Positions 53,864 to 63,550 are shown, counted from the first letter of the stretch. The stretch: DNA of 64,000 bases from Methylobacter sp015476545 (GCF_052162025.1 NZ_CP197401.1:1612001-1676000); one strand, 5' to 3'. The notes: generated by a model not told the origin, from the sequence alone. A program made the numbers and translations.

Positions 53864-54379
53864 CTAAAAATGCAATAATGAATGGACTTCGTAATTGCCG
53901 AGTTTCTCCCGGCCTTCCAGAAAGTCCAGTTCGATCACAAAAGCACAGGCTTCAACCTTTGCTCCCATCTTTTCAACCAGTTCGCAACTGGCTTTTGCGG
54001 TTCCGCCCGTAGCCAATAGGTCATCGATCAGTAATACGCGGTCACTCGCATCAAACGCATCAATATGGGCTTCCAGTGTGGCTGAACCATATTCCAGGTC
54101 GTAAGACACACTTTGTACGTCATAGGGTAACTTGCCAGGCTTTCTTAAGGGTACAAACGGAAGATCCAGTTCCCACGCAACGAGCGAGCCAAAAATAAAG
54201 CCTCGCGCTTCCATGCCGGCAACGGCTGTGATATCTCTGCCCAAGAATGGCTGCAGCAATTGGTGAACAGCCAGGCGTAATGAAGCCGGGTCTTTTACCA
54301 ATGGCGTAATATCCTTGAAAATGATGCCGGGCTTAGGGAAATCGGGAATGTCGCGGATTTTGTTTTTAAGTCTTTCCAT
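53864..54379 (-). CDS. apt: Adenine phosphoribosyltransferase
   Basis: Salvages adenine with PRPP to AMP. It has 171 residues. The PRPP-binding motif is VLLIDDLLATGGTAKASCEL, and IRDIPDFPKPGIIFKDITPL and AGMEARGFIFGSLVAWEL are family marks. It follows dxs2 on the same strand after a terminator, so it probably has its own promoter. Confidence 0.96.
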   Translation of the reverse strand: MERLKNKIRDIPDFPKPGIIFKDITPLVKDPASLRLAVHQLLQPFLGRDITAVAGMEARGFIFGSLVAWELDLPFVPLRKPGKLPYDVQSVSYDLEYGSATLEAHIDAFDASDRVLLIDDLLATGGTAKASCELVEKMGAKVEACAFVIELDFLEGREKLGNYEVHSLLHF

Positions 54380-54409
54380 TTTTTTGTTGTCATTAAAAAA
54401 TTGAAATCT

Positions 54410-54429
54410 GAGCGGCCTGCGAGCCGCTC
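54410..54429 (-). terminator. Rho-independent terminator of dxs2
   Basis: Stem GAGCGGC/GCCGCTC (54410-54416 and 54423-54429), loop of six bases. In the leftward direction it is followed by AGATTTCAATTTTTT, a usable T-rich tail. It lies 7 bases beyond the dxs2 stop. Confidence 0.75.
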
Positions 54430-54436
54430 TTGCGGA

Positions 54437-56299
54437 TTAAGCGCAGAACGTCTCGATGCGGTGGATGAGCCCTTGCACATCGAGGCCGCACAGGGCCAGC
54501 AGTTCTTCGCGCGTGCCCTGCTCGACGAACTGGTCGGGCAGGCCGATATTGAGCACCGGCATCAGGATCTTCTGCGCCTGCAGGAAGTCATTGACGGCGC
54601 TGCCGGCGCCGCCGGCCAGCACGTTCTCCTCGGCGGTCACGAACACGTCATGGCTCTTGGCCAGCTCCAGAATCAAATCCGTATCGATCGGCTTGACGAA
54701 GCGCATGTTGACGACGGTCGCGCCCAGGTGCTTGCCGGCCGCCAGCGCCGGCGCCACCAGACTGCCCCAGGCCAGGATCGCGATGCGGCTGCCCTGGTGG
54801 CGGACTTCGCCCTGGCCGATCGGCAACGCAGTCAGGCCGGGCTGCACCGTGACGCCCGGGCCCTTGCCGCGCGGATAGCGCACGGCCGCCGGCCCTTCGT
54901 ACTGATAGCCCGTGGTCAGCATCTGCCGGCATTCGTTCTCGTCGGCCGGGGCCATGATCAGCATATTGGGGATGCAGCGCAGGAAGCTGTGATCGAAGCT
55001 GCCGGCATGGGTCGGGCCGTCCGGGCCGACCAGGCCGGCGCGGTCCAGCGCGAACAGCACGTCCAGGTTCTGCAGGGCGACGTCGTGGATCAGCTGGTCG
55101 TAGGCGCGCTGCAGGAAGGTCGAGTAGATCGCCACCACCGGCTTGGCGCCCTGGCAGGCCTGGCCCGCGGCCAGCGTCACGGCATGCTGCTCGGCGATGG
55201 CGACGTCGAAATAGCGCTGCGGGAAGCACTCGGAAAACTTGACCAGCCCCGAGCCCTCGCGCATGGCCGGCGTGATGCCCAGCAGGCGCTCGTCCTGGCC
55301 GGCCATGTCGCACAGCCACTGGCCGAAGACTTCGGTATAGCTCGGGTAGGGCGACGGCGCCGATTGCGGCAGGCAGTCTTTCGAAGGATCGAAGGCCGGC
55401 ACGCCGTGATAGGCCAGCGGGTCCTTCTCGGCCGGGGCGTAGCCCTTGCCTTTTTTGGTGACGATGTGCAAGAAGCGCGGCCCTGTGGTGTGCTTGAGGT
55501 TCTCCAGGGTCGAGACCAGCATGTCCAGGTCGTGGCCGTCGATGGGTCCGATGTAATTGAAGCCCAGTTCCTCGAACAAGGTGCCGGGCACGATCATGCC
55601 CTTCATGTGCTCCTCGGTCTTGCGCGCCAGCTCCCAGACGCTGGGCATCCTGCTCAGCACCTTCTTGCTTTCCTCGCGCACGGAGGCATACAGCCGGCTG
55701 GACAGGATCTTGGTCAGGTAGTTGTTCATGGCCCCGACCGGCGGCGAGATCGACATCTCGTTGTCGTTCAGGATCACCAGCAGGTTGGCGTCCAGGGCGC
55801 CGGCATGGTTCATGGCTTCGAACGCCATGCCGCCGGTAATGCTGCCGTCGCCGATGATCGCCACCATCTGTTTGTCCTCGCCTTTCAGGTTCGAAGCGAT
55901 GGCCATGCCCAGGGCCGCGCTGATCGAGGTGCTGGAGTGGCCGACGCCGAAGGCGTCATACTCGCTCTCGGCGCGGCTGGGGAAAGCCGAGACGCCGCCT
56001 TTGGTGCGGATGGTGGGCATGGCCTCCTTGCGGCCGGTCAGGATCTTGTGCGGATAGGCCTGATGGCCGACGTCCCAGACCAGCTGGTCGGCCGGCGTGT
56101 CGAACACGTAGTGCAGGGCGATGGTCAGCTCGACCGTGCCGAGCCCGGCCGCGAAGTGGCCGCCGGAGATGCTGACCGTGTGGGTCAGGTACTCGCGCAG
56201 CTCCCGGGCCAAGGCCGGCAGTTGGTCTTTGCTGAGCCTTCGGACATCGGCAGGATAATGGATCGTATCCAGGATAGGATAATTACCGGGTTTGTACAT
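54437..56299 (-). CDS. dxs: 1-deoxy-D-xylulose-5-phosphate synthase, copy 2
   Basis: 620 residues, same enzyme as the copy at 40165-42027 and nearly the same sequence after residue 20. The N-terminus here is MYKPGNYPILDTIHYPADVR. This copy has the normal gammaproteobacterial address, downstream of ispA and xseB, so it is probably the ancestral gene. Both copies have every ThDP and substrate residue I can see. Differences between the copies are scattered and mostly silent. Confidence 0.97.
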   Translation of the reverse strand: MYKPGNYPILDTIHYPADVRRLSKDQLPALARELREYLTHTVSISGGHFAAGLGTVELTIALHYVFDTPADQLVWDVGHQAYPHKILTGRKEAMPTIRTKGGVSAFPSRAESEYDAFGVGHSSTSISAALGMAIASNLKGEDKQMVAIIGDGSITGGMAFEAMNHAGALDANLLVILNDNEMSISPPVGAMNNYLTKILSSRLYASVREESKKVLSRMPSVWELARKTEEHMKGMIVPGTLFEELGFNYIGPIDGHDLDMLVSTLENLKHTTGPRFLHIVTKKGKGYAPAEKDPLAYHGVPAFDPSKDCLPQSAPSPYPSYTEVFGQWLCDMAGQDERLLGITPAMREGSGLVKFSECFPQRYFDVAIAEQHAVTLAAGQACQGAKPVVAIYSTFLQRAYDQLIHDVALQNLDVLFALDRAGLVGPDGPTHAGSFDHSFLRCIPNMLIMAPADENECRQMLTTGYQYEGPAAVRYPRGKGPGVTVQPGLTALPIGQGEVRHQGSRIAILAWGSLVAPALAAGKHLGATVVNMRFVKPIDTDLILELAKSHDVFVTAEENVLAGGAGSAVNDFLQAQKILMPVLNIGLPDQFVEQGTREELLALCGLDVQGLIHRIETFCA

Positions 56300-56384
56300 G
56301 TATAAATCAACTTCCTTTAATCGGCATTTCTTTCAGGCAATTGCGGGATTATGCAGATTAATTCCTGAGTAATCAAATCGGTAA

Positions 56385-57281
56385 TTAATGATCCCGCTGG
56401 ATGATATAAAGCGACAAGTCACGCAGTAAGTCGGCTTCTTTGCCGAAAATGCTCAGGCTGTCAATGGCCTGTTCATGCAGTTCCTGCGCTTTCTGTTTGG
56501 CGCCGGACAAGCCCAGCAAGGCAGGATAAGTGGGTTTGTCGTTGTCCCTGTCCTTGCCCTGGGTTTTGCCTAAGGTAGCCGTATCGCTTTCTTCGTCCAG
56601 AATGTCGTCCTTGACCTGGAAAGACAAGCCGATGCATTTGGCGTAATGGTCAAGCTTGGCCGCTACAGTATGATCGATATCGGGCTTCGCCAGGGTCGCC
56701 ATATTGACGCTGGCACGGATCAAAGCGCCGGTTTTATGGATATGCATGTTTTCCAGCTCCGGCAGGTTCAGCTTGGTGCCCACGGATTCAAGGTCTATAG
56801 CTTGGCCGCCGACCATGCCTTGGGAACCGCTGGCTTTTGCCAGCATCGTGATCATTTTGAGGCGGCTTTCGGCATCGACAGTCATGGTAGGGTCGTGCGC
56901 GAGTATTTCAAATGCCAAAGCCTGCAAGGCGTCGCCGGCCAGAATGGCGGTCGCTTCGTCAAAGGCGACGTGGCAGGTAGGCTTGCCGCGTCTGAGTTCA
57001 TCATCGTCCATGGCCGGCAGGTCGTCATGGATTAACGAATAGACATGAATGAATTCGACCGCGCAGGCCGGTCCGTCGAGCACTTCCGGGGCAATGCCCA
57101 GTGTTTTGCCGGTACAATACGCCAGCATCGGGCGCATGCGCTTGCCGCCGTCCAGCGCGCAATAGCGCATAGCTTCATGCAGCTTCTTCGGCAGTATGTT
57201 TTCGCTGGGAAGACGCGCTTCCAGAGCCCTCTCTACACGGTTTTGGCAAAAGCTAAGGTATTCTTTTAATGCATTACTCAT
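56385..57281 (-). CDS. ispA: Farnesyl diphosphate synthase
   Basis: 298 residues from ATG 57281 (MSNALKEYLSFCQNRVERAL); a longer reading would cover xseB. First aspartate-rich motif DDLPAMDDDELRRG, second DDILDEESDTATLGK, plus GGKRMRPMLAY. It makes C15 farnesyl diphosphate, the substrate of squalene synthase. The start overlaps the xseB stop. A gap of 85 bases separates it from dxs2. Confidence 0.96.
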   Translation of the reverse strand: MSNALKEYLSFCQNRVERALEARLPSENILPKKLHEAMRYCALDGGKRMRPMLAYCTGKTLGIAPEVLDGPACAVEFIHVYSLIHDDLPAMDDDELRRGKPTCHVAFDEATAILAGDALQALAFEILAHDPTMTVDAESRLKMITMLAKASGSQGMVGGQAIDLESVGTKLNLPELENMHIHKTGALIRASVNMATLAKPDIDHTVAAKLDHYAKCIGLSFQVKDDILDEESDTATLGKTQGKDRDNDKPTYPALLGLSGAKQKAQELHEQAIDSLSIFGKEADLLRDLSLYIIQRDH

Positions 57282-57507
57282 CAGTAAAGGGCTCCAGGGT
57301 TTGAGTGCCGTTTTTTTCCAGTAAGATCTGAACTTTTTGCTCCGCCTCCTGCAAGGCTTTTTGACAGGTACGGGTGAGATTGACCCCGCGTTCAAATGAC
57401 TTTAGCGATTCTTCCAGCGAAATCTCGCCTTGTTCCAGCTGCGTAACCAGCTGCTCAAGCTCCGCAAGCGAGTCTTCGAATAAAGTCGAGCTTTTCTTTT
57501 TCGGCAT
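57274..57507 (-). CDS. xseB: Exodeoxyribonuclease VII small subunit
   Basis: 77 residues with the XseB motif LAELEQLVTQLEQGEISLEE and SLKSFERGVNLTRTCQKAL. It pairs with XseA, not in this window, to degrade single-stranded DNA. It overlaps ispA by 8 bases in the standard xseB-ispA-dxs order. Confidence 0.96.
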   Translation of the reverse strand: MPKKKSSTLFEDSLAELEQLVTQLEQGEISLEESLKSFERGVNLTRTCQKALQEAEQKVQILLEKNGTQTLEPFTDE

Positions 57508-57904
57508 AGGGATAAAAATATTTTAACGATACGGTGTACAAATTAAGCCGGGCATTATATATGAAATTGGCGGGCAAGTGAGCAGGAAGAATGCGCCTCG
57601 TCCTTGTTAAAAACCTACGTTGGAAAGATAGTGTTGGCAGAAAGCGAGCAGGGGCTTTGTTTGTGGTGAGTTTGCCTTTATCGGTTCAAGGCTGCCCCGG
57701 ATATTTCTTGAAATCATAGAATCCATGGAAAAATCATGGTCTTGATATTTTTTATAAACTCATGAATTTTTCAGAAAATATCTGCAACCATTTGAATTTC
57801 AGAGTCTTCGTGTTCTCTGTGTACTTCGTGGTGAAATATTCATGTTAATGGTACGATGTACGGTTAACAATGGCATTAAACTCGGATGTGAGTGATTACG
57901 AAGT
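57508..57904. other. Intergenic region between xseB and parE
   Basis: 397 bases separating divergent genes, so both promoters lie here. No gene recognised. GTCTTCGTGTTCTCTGTGTA at about 57802 followed by CTTCGTGGTGAAA resembles a dispersed repeat seen in many bacterial genomes. Confidence 0.5.
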
Positions 57905-59800
57905 ATGAGTAATGAATATAACGCGGCGGCCATAGAGGTCTTAAGCGGACTGGAGCCGGTGCGCAAGCGCCCCGGTATGTATACCGATACCACCCGGCCC
58001 AATCATCTGGTGCAGGAAGTCGTTGATAATAGTGTTGACGAAGCGATAGCAGGGCATGCCGACAGCATCGATGTCGTTTTGTACAAGGACGGCGCTGTTT
58101 TGGTTACCGACAACGGCCGCGGCATGCCGGTCGATATCCATCCCGAGCAAGGCATACCCGGCGTCGAGGTGATCCTGACCCAGTTGCATGCGGGCGGCAA
58201 ATTTTCCAATAAAAACTATCAGTTTTCCGGCGGCTTGCATGGCGTCGGTGTTTCGGTCGTCAACGCCTTGTCGGAGAAACTGGAAATTGAGGTCAAGCGC
58301 AATGGCAAAGTCTATCGCATGGAATTCGCCAATGGCGACAAGCAAACCGAACTGACCGAAGTCGGCACGGTTGGCCGTAACAATACGGGCACTTCGGTGA
58401 AGTTCTGGCCGAATGAAAAGTATTTCGACTCCAGCAAGGTCTCCGTTACCCGGTTGAAACACGTGCTGCGCGCCAAAGCGGTGCTGTGCCCGGGCCTGAA
58501 AATAACGCTGAAGGTCGAGCAACCGGAAGAAGAGATTGTCTGGTGCTACCAGAACGGCTTGCAGGAATATCTGCTGGACCGCGTCGGCGATATCGAGTTT
58601 TACCCGCAGCAGCCGTTCATGGGCAATATGTCCGCCAGCCATGAAGCCGTCGAATGGGGCGTCGTCTGGGCAATCGAAAATCCTGGCGAAATGCTGGCCG
58701 AAAGCTACGTCAATCTGGTGCCGACGGCGCAGGGCGGCACGCATGTCAATGGGTTGCGCGCCGGCCTGACTGAAGCGATGCGCGAGTTCTGCGACTTTAG
58801 AAACATCCTGCCGCGCGGCGTCAAGGTGGCGCCCGAGGATGTTTGGGAAAACTGCCATTTCGTGCTTTCGGTCAAGCTGGAAGATCCGCAGTTTTCAGGC
58901 CAGACCAAGGAACGGCTCAGCTCCCGAGAATGCGTGGCGTTCGTGTCCGGCGTAGCCAAGGACAGCTTCAGCCTGTGGCTGAATCAGCATCCGGCCGAAG
59001 GCGAAAAAATTGCCGAAATCATTATTTCCAGCGCCCAGAAAAGGCTGCGCTCGAATAAAAAAATAGTCCGCAAGAAAATCACGGCCGGCCCCGCCTTGCC
59101 GGGCAAACTGGCCGACTGTTCGGCGCAGGACATTGCCAGAACCGAATTGTTTCTGGTCGAGGGCGATTCGGCCGGCGGTTCGGCCAAGCAGGCCCGCGAG
59201 CGCGATTTTCAGGCGATCATGCCGCTGCGCGGCAAGATCCTCAATACCTGGGAAGTGGATTCGAATCAGGTCATGGCCTCGCAGGAAGTCCATGATATCG
59301 CCGTGGCTTTGGGCATCGAACCCGGTTCCAACGATCTGCAAAACCTGCGCTACGGCAAGGTGTGTATTCTGGCCGATGCCGATTCCGACGGCAACCACAT
59401 CGCCACCCTGATCTGCGCGTTGTTTTACCAGCATTTTCCGGCGCTGGTGAAGGCAGGGCACGTGTTTGTGGCCATGCCGCCTTTATATCGCATCGATATC
59501 GGCAAGAAGGTGTTCTATGCCCTGGACGAGTCCGAACGGCAGGGCGTACTGGACCGCATCAAGGCCGAAAAGCTCAAGGGGACGATCAACGTCCAGCGCT
59601 TTAAAGGACTGGGCGAAATGAATCCGAGCCAATTGCGCGAAACGACCATGAACCCTGACACGCGCCGGCTCGTGCAATTGACGGTACAGGAAGAAGACGA
59701 TACCAATGCCCAGCTGGATCTATTGCTGGCGAAAAAACGCGCGCAGGACAGAAAGATATGGCTGGAGACGAAAGGAAATCTGGCGGATATCCAGGTATAG
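57905..59800 (+). CDS. parE: DNA topoisomerase IV subunit B
   Basis: 631 residues. ATP-driven decatenation of daughter chromosomes with ParC. GHKL ATPase domain: QEVVDNSVDEAIAGHAD and GGKFSNKNYQFSGGLHGVG. Toprim domain: LFLVEGDSAGGSAKQARERD and ADADSDGNHI (metal site). Length and the N-terminus AAAIEVLSGLEPVRKRPGMY fit ParE better than the longer GyrB. Confidence 0.96.
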   Translation: MSNEYNAAAIEVLSGLEPVRKRPGMYTDTTRPNHLVQEVVDNSVDEAIAGHADSIDVVLYKDGAVLVTDNGRGMPVDIHPEQGIPGVEVILTQLHAGGKFSNKNYQFSGGLHGVGVSVVNALSEKLEIEVKRNGKVYRMEFANGDKQTELTEVGTVGRNNTGTSVKFWPNEKYFDSSKVSVTRLKHVLRAKAVLCPGLKITLKVEQPEEEIVWCYQNGLQEYLLDRVGDIEFYPQQPFMGNMSASHEAVEWGVVWAIENPGEMLAESYVNLVPTAQGGTHVNGLRAGLTEAMREFCDFRNILPRGVKVAPEDVWENCHFVLSVKLEDPQFSGQTKERLSSRECVAFVSGVAKDSFSLWLNQHPAEGEKIAEIIISSAQKRLRSNKKIVRKKITAGPALPGKLADCSAQDIARTELFLVEGDSAGGSAKQARERDFQAIMPLRGKILNTWEVDSNQVMASQEVHDIAVALGIEPGSNDLQNLRYGKVCILADADSDGNHIATLICALFYQHFPALVKAGHVFVAMPPLYRIDIGKKVFYALDESERQGVLDRIKAEKLKGTINVQRFKGLGEMNPSQLRETTMNPDTRRLVQLTVQEEDDTNAQLDLLLAKKRAQDRKIWLETKGNLADIQV

Positions 59801-59804
59801 CCGC

Positions 59805-61235
59805 TTATAAGGCCGGCGAATGGAAGACAGCCATTTTCTCGATCTGCATATCGCGGAACGTATAAGGAATGCCGCCGGTTCCAAGGCCTGATTCACGCAG
59901 GCCCGCAAACGGCATCCAGTCCACGCGGAAAGCCGTGTGATCGTTAATCAGAACGGTCGATGCCGCCAGATGCTTGTAAGCGTACAGGGCGGTATCGATG
60001 TTTTGCGTAATCACTGAAGCCTGGAAGGCATAAGGCAGGGCATTGGCCTGTTCGATAGCGTCATCCAGGCGGCTGTATTCATAAACGCACACGATCGGCC
60101 CGAAGACTTCCTGCCGGCTGATCTTGCTGTCCGGCGACGCATTCAATAACACCGTCGGCCTGTACAGCGAGTCTGAAAGCCGCTTGCCTCCCGCGATCAG
60201 TTCAGCATTCTCGGCAATGGCTTCATTCGCCCAGGCTTCAATGCGGTCAACCTCGCTGTGCCGGATCAGCGGACCGCAATCCGTGTCCGGATCGGCCGGG
60301 TCGCCGACTATCATCTTGTCGGCCAAGACCGCCAGCCCGCTTGCTACTTTTCGAGCTATCGATTCATGCGCATAAATGCGCTGTACCGACACGCAAACTT
60401 GTCCGGCATGATAAAAGCCGCCTTTGGCCAGCAATGGCAGCACGCGTTCAAGATCGGCGTCTTCGGCTACAATGACCGGGGCCACGCCGCCATGTTCCAG
60501 CGCGCAGCGCGTGCCGGGCGGCAGTTTTGAGCGCAGCATCCAGCCGACACGGGCGCTGCCGATAAAACTTAAAAAGGCGACACGCGGATCGGTCGCCAAT
60601 TGTTCGGCGACTTTGATGTCATTTTCTACAACGGGCTGACACCAGAGATCGGGTAGACCGGCTTCGCGCAAGGTATCTACCAGCGCAAAAGCCGATAGCG
60701 GCGTGTCGCGCGCCGGCTTGATAACGGCAGGGCAGCCTGCTGCGATGGCGGGCCCAACCTGATGGACGATCAAATTGATTGGATGATTGAATGCGCTGAT
60801 CGCCACTACAGGGCCGATAGGCTCCCTGTGCGTAAAAGCCAGCCGGTGCATGGAGGCCGGATTTAATTGCATCGGAATTTCCGTGCCGCGCTCTGTGCGG
60901 ATGCAATCAATACAGATCCTGAGGCTGTCGAGCGCTCTCGCCAGCTCGACTTGAGTATCCTTATAAGGCTTGCCGCCTTCAGCTACGGCCGTGGCCACGA
61001 ATTGCTCAGTGCGTTCCTGCATGAGCGCGATCGTACGCTCCAGAATGGCGATGCGTTCATGGGCCGGCAACCGGTTTTTGCGGTCGCGGAACAGCTCATG
61101 CATGTTTTTTAATGCCTGCTCGGACCCTGTCTCATCAATGGTTTCAATGGAACCTACGCGTTTGCCGTCATAAGGCGAGAATACTTCGATGATGCCGGCA
61201 GGTTTGGCGCCAGCTACTTTGATGGGATAGTGCAT
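59805..61235 (-). CDS. Aldehyde dehydrogenase family protein
   Basis: 476 residues, NAD(P)-dependent oxidation of an aldehyde to an acid. The catalytic cysteine is in YHAGQVCVSVQRIY, the cofactor region is AISAFNHPINLIVHQVGPAI and FLSFIGSARVGWML. The usual general-base glutamate motif ELGG reads ALEHGG, with His beside the Glu. FGPIVCVYEYSRLDDAIEQA and FRVDWMPFAGLRESGLGTGG are typical of the lactaldehyde/glyceraldehyde or phosphonoacetaldehyde-like branch. Exact substrate not determined. It converges on parE with 4 bases between them. Confidence 0.88.
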   Translation of the reverse strand: MHYPIKVAGAKPAGIIEVFSPYDGKRVGSIETIDETGSEQALKNMHELFRDRKNRLPAHERIAILERTIALMQERTEQFVATAVAEGGKPYKDTQVELARALDSLRICIDCIRTERGTEIPMQLNPASMHRLAFTHREPIGPVVAISAFNHPINLIVHQVGPAIAAGCPAVIKPARDTPLSAFALVDTLREAGLPDLWCQPVVENDIKVAEQLATDPRVAFLSFIGSARVGWMLRSKLPPGTRCALEHGGVAPVIVAEDADLERVLPLLAKGGFYHAGQVCVSVQRIYAHESIARKVASGLAVLADKMIVGDPADPDTDCGPLIRHSEVDRIEAWANEAIAENAELIAGGKRLSDSLYRPTVLLNASPDSKISRQEVFGPIVCVYEYSRLDDAIEQANALPYAFQASVITQNIDTALYAYKHLAASTVLINDHTAFRVDWMPFAGLRESGLGTGGIPYTFRDMQIEKMAVFHSPAL

Positions 61236-61429
61236 AGTAAATTCTTTTGAATCAGTGAATTGCTATTTTTTCCTGCCAGCGGGTCAAAATCAATAAGTGG
61301 GGCTGCTTATGACTGGGAATATTTGACAGGCCGCTTTTAATGAACTGGCGTCCAGCTAGAAAATGATTAAAATGTCGGCTTTTTTCCAGTCTGGCTGGAA
61401 TCAGCCATAACAGTAGAGAAACACAAATT

Positions 61430-61780
61430 ATGAGCAGTGACCAAGCAATCAACAGCGCATCCTCCACCGATATTTTTTCTTCGGCTTTTATGATCCCTAA
61501 TGTGGGGGCTCCTTTCATCATCGGCCTGGCGGTCGGCTATTTCGCCAAAAAAATGCTGAAGGTAGCGTTGTTCATGGGCGGTGGGGCGGTGGTGCTGCTG
61601 TTCGTGTCCGAATACTACGGCATTGTCAGCGTCAGTGAAGCCCAATTGCAGGGTGCGGCAAGCGCGGCAACCGAAGTCGCACAGCAGTCCGGCAATTTCC
61701 TGATCAATCGCTTATCTAACATTACCAGCAAGGGCGTCAGTGGCGCTGCGGGTTTTTATGTCGGTTTGAAAATGGGGTGA
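61430..61780 (+). CDS. FUN14-family membrane protein
   Basis: 116 residues with two or three hydrophobic, glycine-rich segments: GAPFIIGLAVGYFAKKMLKV, FMGGGAVVLLFVSEYYGIVS and a C-terminal GVSGAAGFYVGLKMG, the layout of FUN14 proteins. In eukaryotes FUNDC1 acts in mitophagy; the bacterial role is unknown. ACAAATT lies before the ATG, a weak ribosome site. It is divergent from the aldehyde dehydrogenase gene. Confidence 0.82.
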   Translation: MSSDQAINSASSTDIFSSAFMIPNVGAPFIIGLAVGYFAKKMLKVALFMGGGAVVLLFVSEYYGIVSVSEAQLQGAASAATEVAQQSGNFLINRLSNITSKGVSGAAGFYVGLKMG

Positions 61781-62254
61781 TAGCCTAGGTCAGTCGAAAA
61801 GATATTTATATCGTCCGTGCAGTTCAGCGTGTTTCCTCATTCATATGTCTCATCAGCAAGGCGGACGATGAATGCTATAACCAAGCGGTACTGTATGCCC
61901 CATGCAACGCCGGATAACCGCTTGATGGATGGTTATGAGATGCTAAGTTGGCTGGTGCTGGTCTATGAGCTTGGCAACAGCTTGAGCCGGCGTTGCCAAG
62001 GTATGCAACCGCTGCCAATGTGAATTCACAAGCACATTTCCTGAAATTCGGCTTGTGCAAAACCGGCTGAACTATTGCCCCCGTCCGCTGCAAACCGTAT
62101 AAAAACGAATATTATTCAGATTTGTCTGTCGGACAACCCTATATAGTCCATTCGCCTAATGTCGTTTTTAAAGCCAAAAAATGTCATTTTTTGGGCTTTT
62201 TGTTGCTTTATCTCTCTCTTATCATTTCCTTAAAGTATTAAGGAGAATGAGCGG
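61781..62254. other. Intergenic region with an isolated terminator
   Basis: 474 bases with no convincing gene. TTGTC-TGTCG-GACAA near 62129 is a short inverted repeat with TATATAG shortly after, a possible promoter with operator. The terminator at 62170-62204 follows, before the acetyltransferase gene. Confidence 0.5.
62170..62204 (+). terminator. Intrinsic terminator or attenuator
   Basis: AAAGCC-AAAAAATG pairs with CATTTTTT-GGGCTTT (one bulge, single-base loop) and a T-run follows. It lies 390 bases after the FUN14 gene and 50 bases before the acetyltransferase gene, so it may end a small RNA or attenuate the downstream operon. Confidence 0.7.
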
Positions 62255-62809
62255 ATGGAACGAAATGTCGAATTTTTTCTGATTGATTGTTGCGATACTT
62301 ATCGAGCGCATCGTGCCAATTTGATGCTGCTGCTGGCCATGAGCGCACAAGATGAAGCAGTACTGGGCTTTGATGATCGCTTTACCGGGAGCAATGTCAG
62401 TAGATATGCGGACAGCCTGGAACATGAAATCGCCTTGGGCACACTGCAATTGGTTCTGGGAAGAACATCAGACCAGCTTGTTTTTTGCTGCATGCTTAAA
62501 AGAAGCCATCAACAAACGACTCAGCACATTTGTGATTTACAAAAAGGATTCATTCACCCTGAACACAGGGGCAAGATTCTGAAGAGGAGCCTTGCTTACA
62601 TTGCGCAAGTTTGCATAGAAAATGGGGTTGAGCTGATTACTCTTGACGTTAGAGCAAATACCCGCGCCCATAAAACATGGGTGATGTGTGGTTTTGAAAC
62701 CTATGGCGTACTGCCGGATTATAGCCGTTATCAAGGCATCAGCTATGAGGGGCATTTTATGAAGCAATCGGCGTACGATCTTTTGCAGCGATTTAAGTTA
62801 TATATTTAG
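62255..62809 (+). CDS. GNAT-family N-acetyltransferase
   Basis: 184 residues. The acetyl-CoA-binding part is FIHPEHRGKILKRSLAYIAQ followed by ITLDVRANTRAHKTWVMCGF with the GFE-type end. The acyl acceptor is unknown. AAGGAGAATGAGCGG precedes the ATG. It is the first of three tightly spaced genes with a di-iron enzyme and an MFS transporter, so it may modify a small molecule made or exported by them. Confidence 0.85.
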   Translation: MERNVEFFLIDCCDTYRAHRANLMLLLAMSAQDEAVLGFDDRFTGSNVSRYADSLEHEIALGTLQLVLGRTSDQLVFCCMLKRSHQQTTQHICDLQKGFIHPEHRGKILKRSLAYIAQVCIENGVELITLDVRANTRAHKTWVMCGFETYGVLPDYSRYQGISYEGHFMKQSAYDLLQRFKLYI

Positions 62810-62824
62810 TGAGGATTTTTTACC

Positions 62825-63550
62825 ATGATGGACAAGAAAGAGTTCAAGACAGCCATGACAGACGAATTGAACGGACATTTAACCGTTGGGCACCCTTTAT
62901 TCAAATATCTTCTGGATGAAAATAAACCTGATAAAGAGTTGCTTAAATTCACTACATTGCAAGGTTATCAGTTAACCAAACACTTTTTGGCTTACATCGA
63001 AAACCTGTTCTTCCACTGTCCCTTGGAAAAGCACAAGAAGCATTTACTTCACAATATGTACGAAGAAGAAACGGGCAATCTTTCCAAGACAAAGAATCAT
63101 GTTGTTTTGATGGAGGATTTCATACGTGCTATCGGCATTTCGGATGAAGAGCGCGACCGTGCGACTGCATTGAAACCGACTCAGGAACTCATCAGTTATC
63201 GAATGAGCGCCTGCCTGGATAAAGAACGTTACCATATTGGCGCGGCAGCGGTACTGGTAGCCAGTGAAGGGCAAAACCTGGAGACCGTTGCCGGGGAAGC
63301 GCGCCATACTCTTTTTGGCAAAGTATACAATTTGAAAGAAGAAGACTTATTGTTTTTCTCCGTGCATCAGAAAGAGGATGTCGGTCATGTTCGTCAGGGA
63401 ATGGACTTGCTTGCTGACCTGTGTACAACGGAAAAGATGCAGCAGGAGTCCTTAGAAGCTATTAATACGACATGTAAATTATTTTATGGCATGTATCAGG
63501 GCGTTTATGATCACCTTGGCTTGGGTCAAGCTCAATTAGCGGAAGCATAA
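62825..63550 (+). CDS. Haem-oxygenase-like di-iron enzyme (HDO/TenA-PqqC fold)
   Basis: 241 residues, all-helical. Candidate iron ligands lie in NMYEEETGNLSKTKNHVVLM, RYHIGAAAVLVASEGQNLET and FFSVHQKEDVGHVRQGMDLL, the Glu/His/Asp pattern of haem-oxygenase-like di-iron oxidases such as CADD and UndA. These enzymes do oxidative chemistry on amino acids, fatty acids or side chains. No known pathway fits its neighbours. It starts 15 bases after the acetyltransferase stop. Confidence 0.82.
   Translation: MMDKKEFKTAMTDELNGHLTVGHPLFKYLLDENKPDKELLKFTTLQGYQLTKHFLAYIENLFFHCPLEKHKKHLLHNMYEEETGNLSKTKNHVVLMEDFIRAIGISDEERDRATALKPTQELISYRMSACLDKERYHIGAAAVLVASEGQNLETVAGEARHTLFGKVYNLKEEDLLFFSVHQKEDVGHVRQGMDLLADLCTTEKMQQESLEAINTTCKLFYGMYQGVYDHLGLGQAQLAEA

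Noticed and set aside
54401..56305. 634-codon rightward open frame opposite dxs2, and similar long frames opposite dxs1
   Set aside because: These are exact antisense shadows of a GC-rich, strongly biased gene. The product is an His/Arg/Gln-rich string with no domain and no ribosome site.
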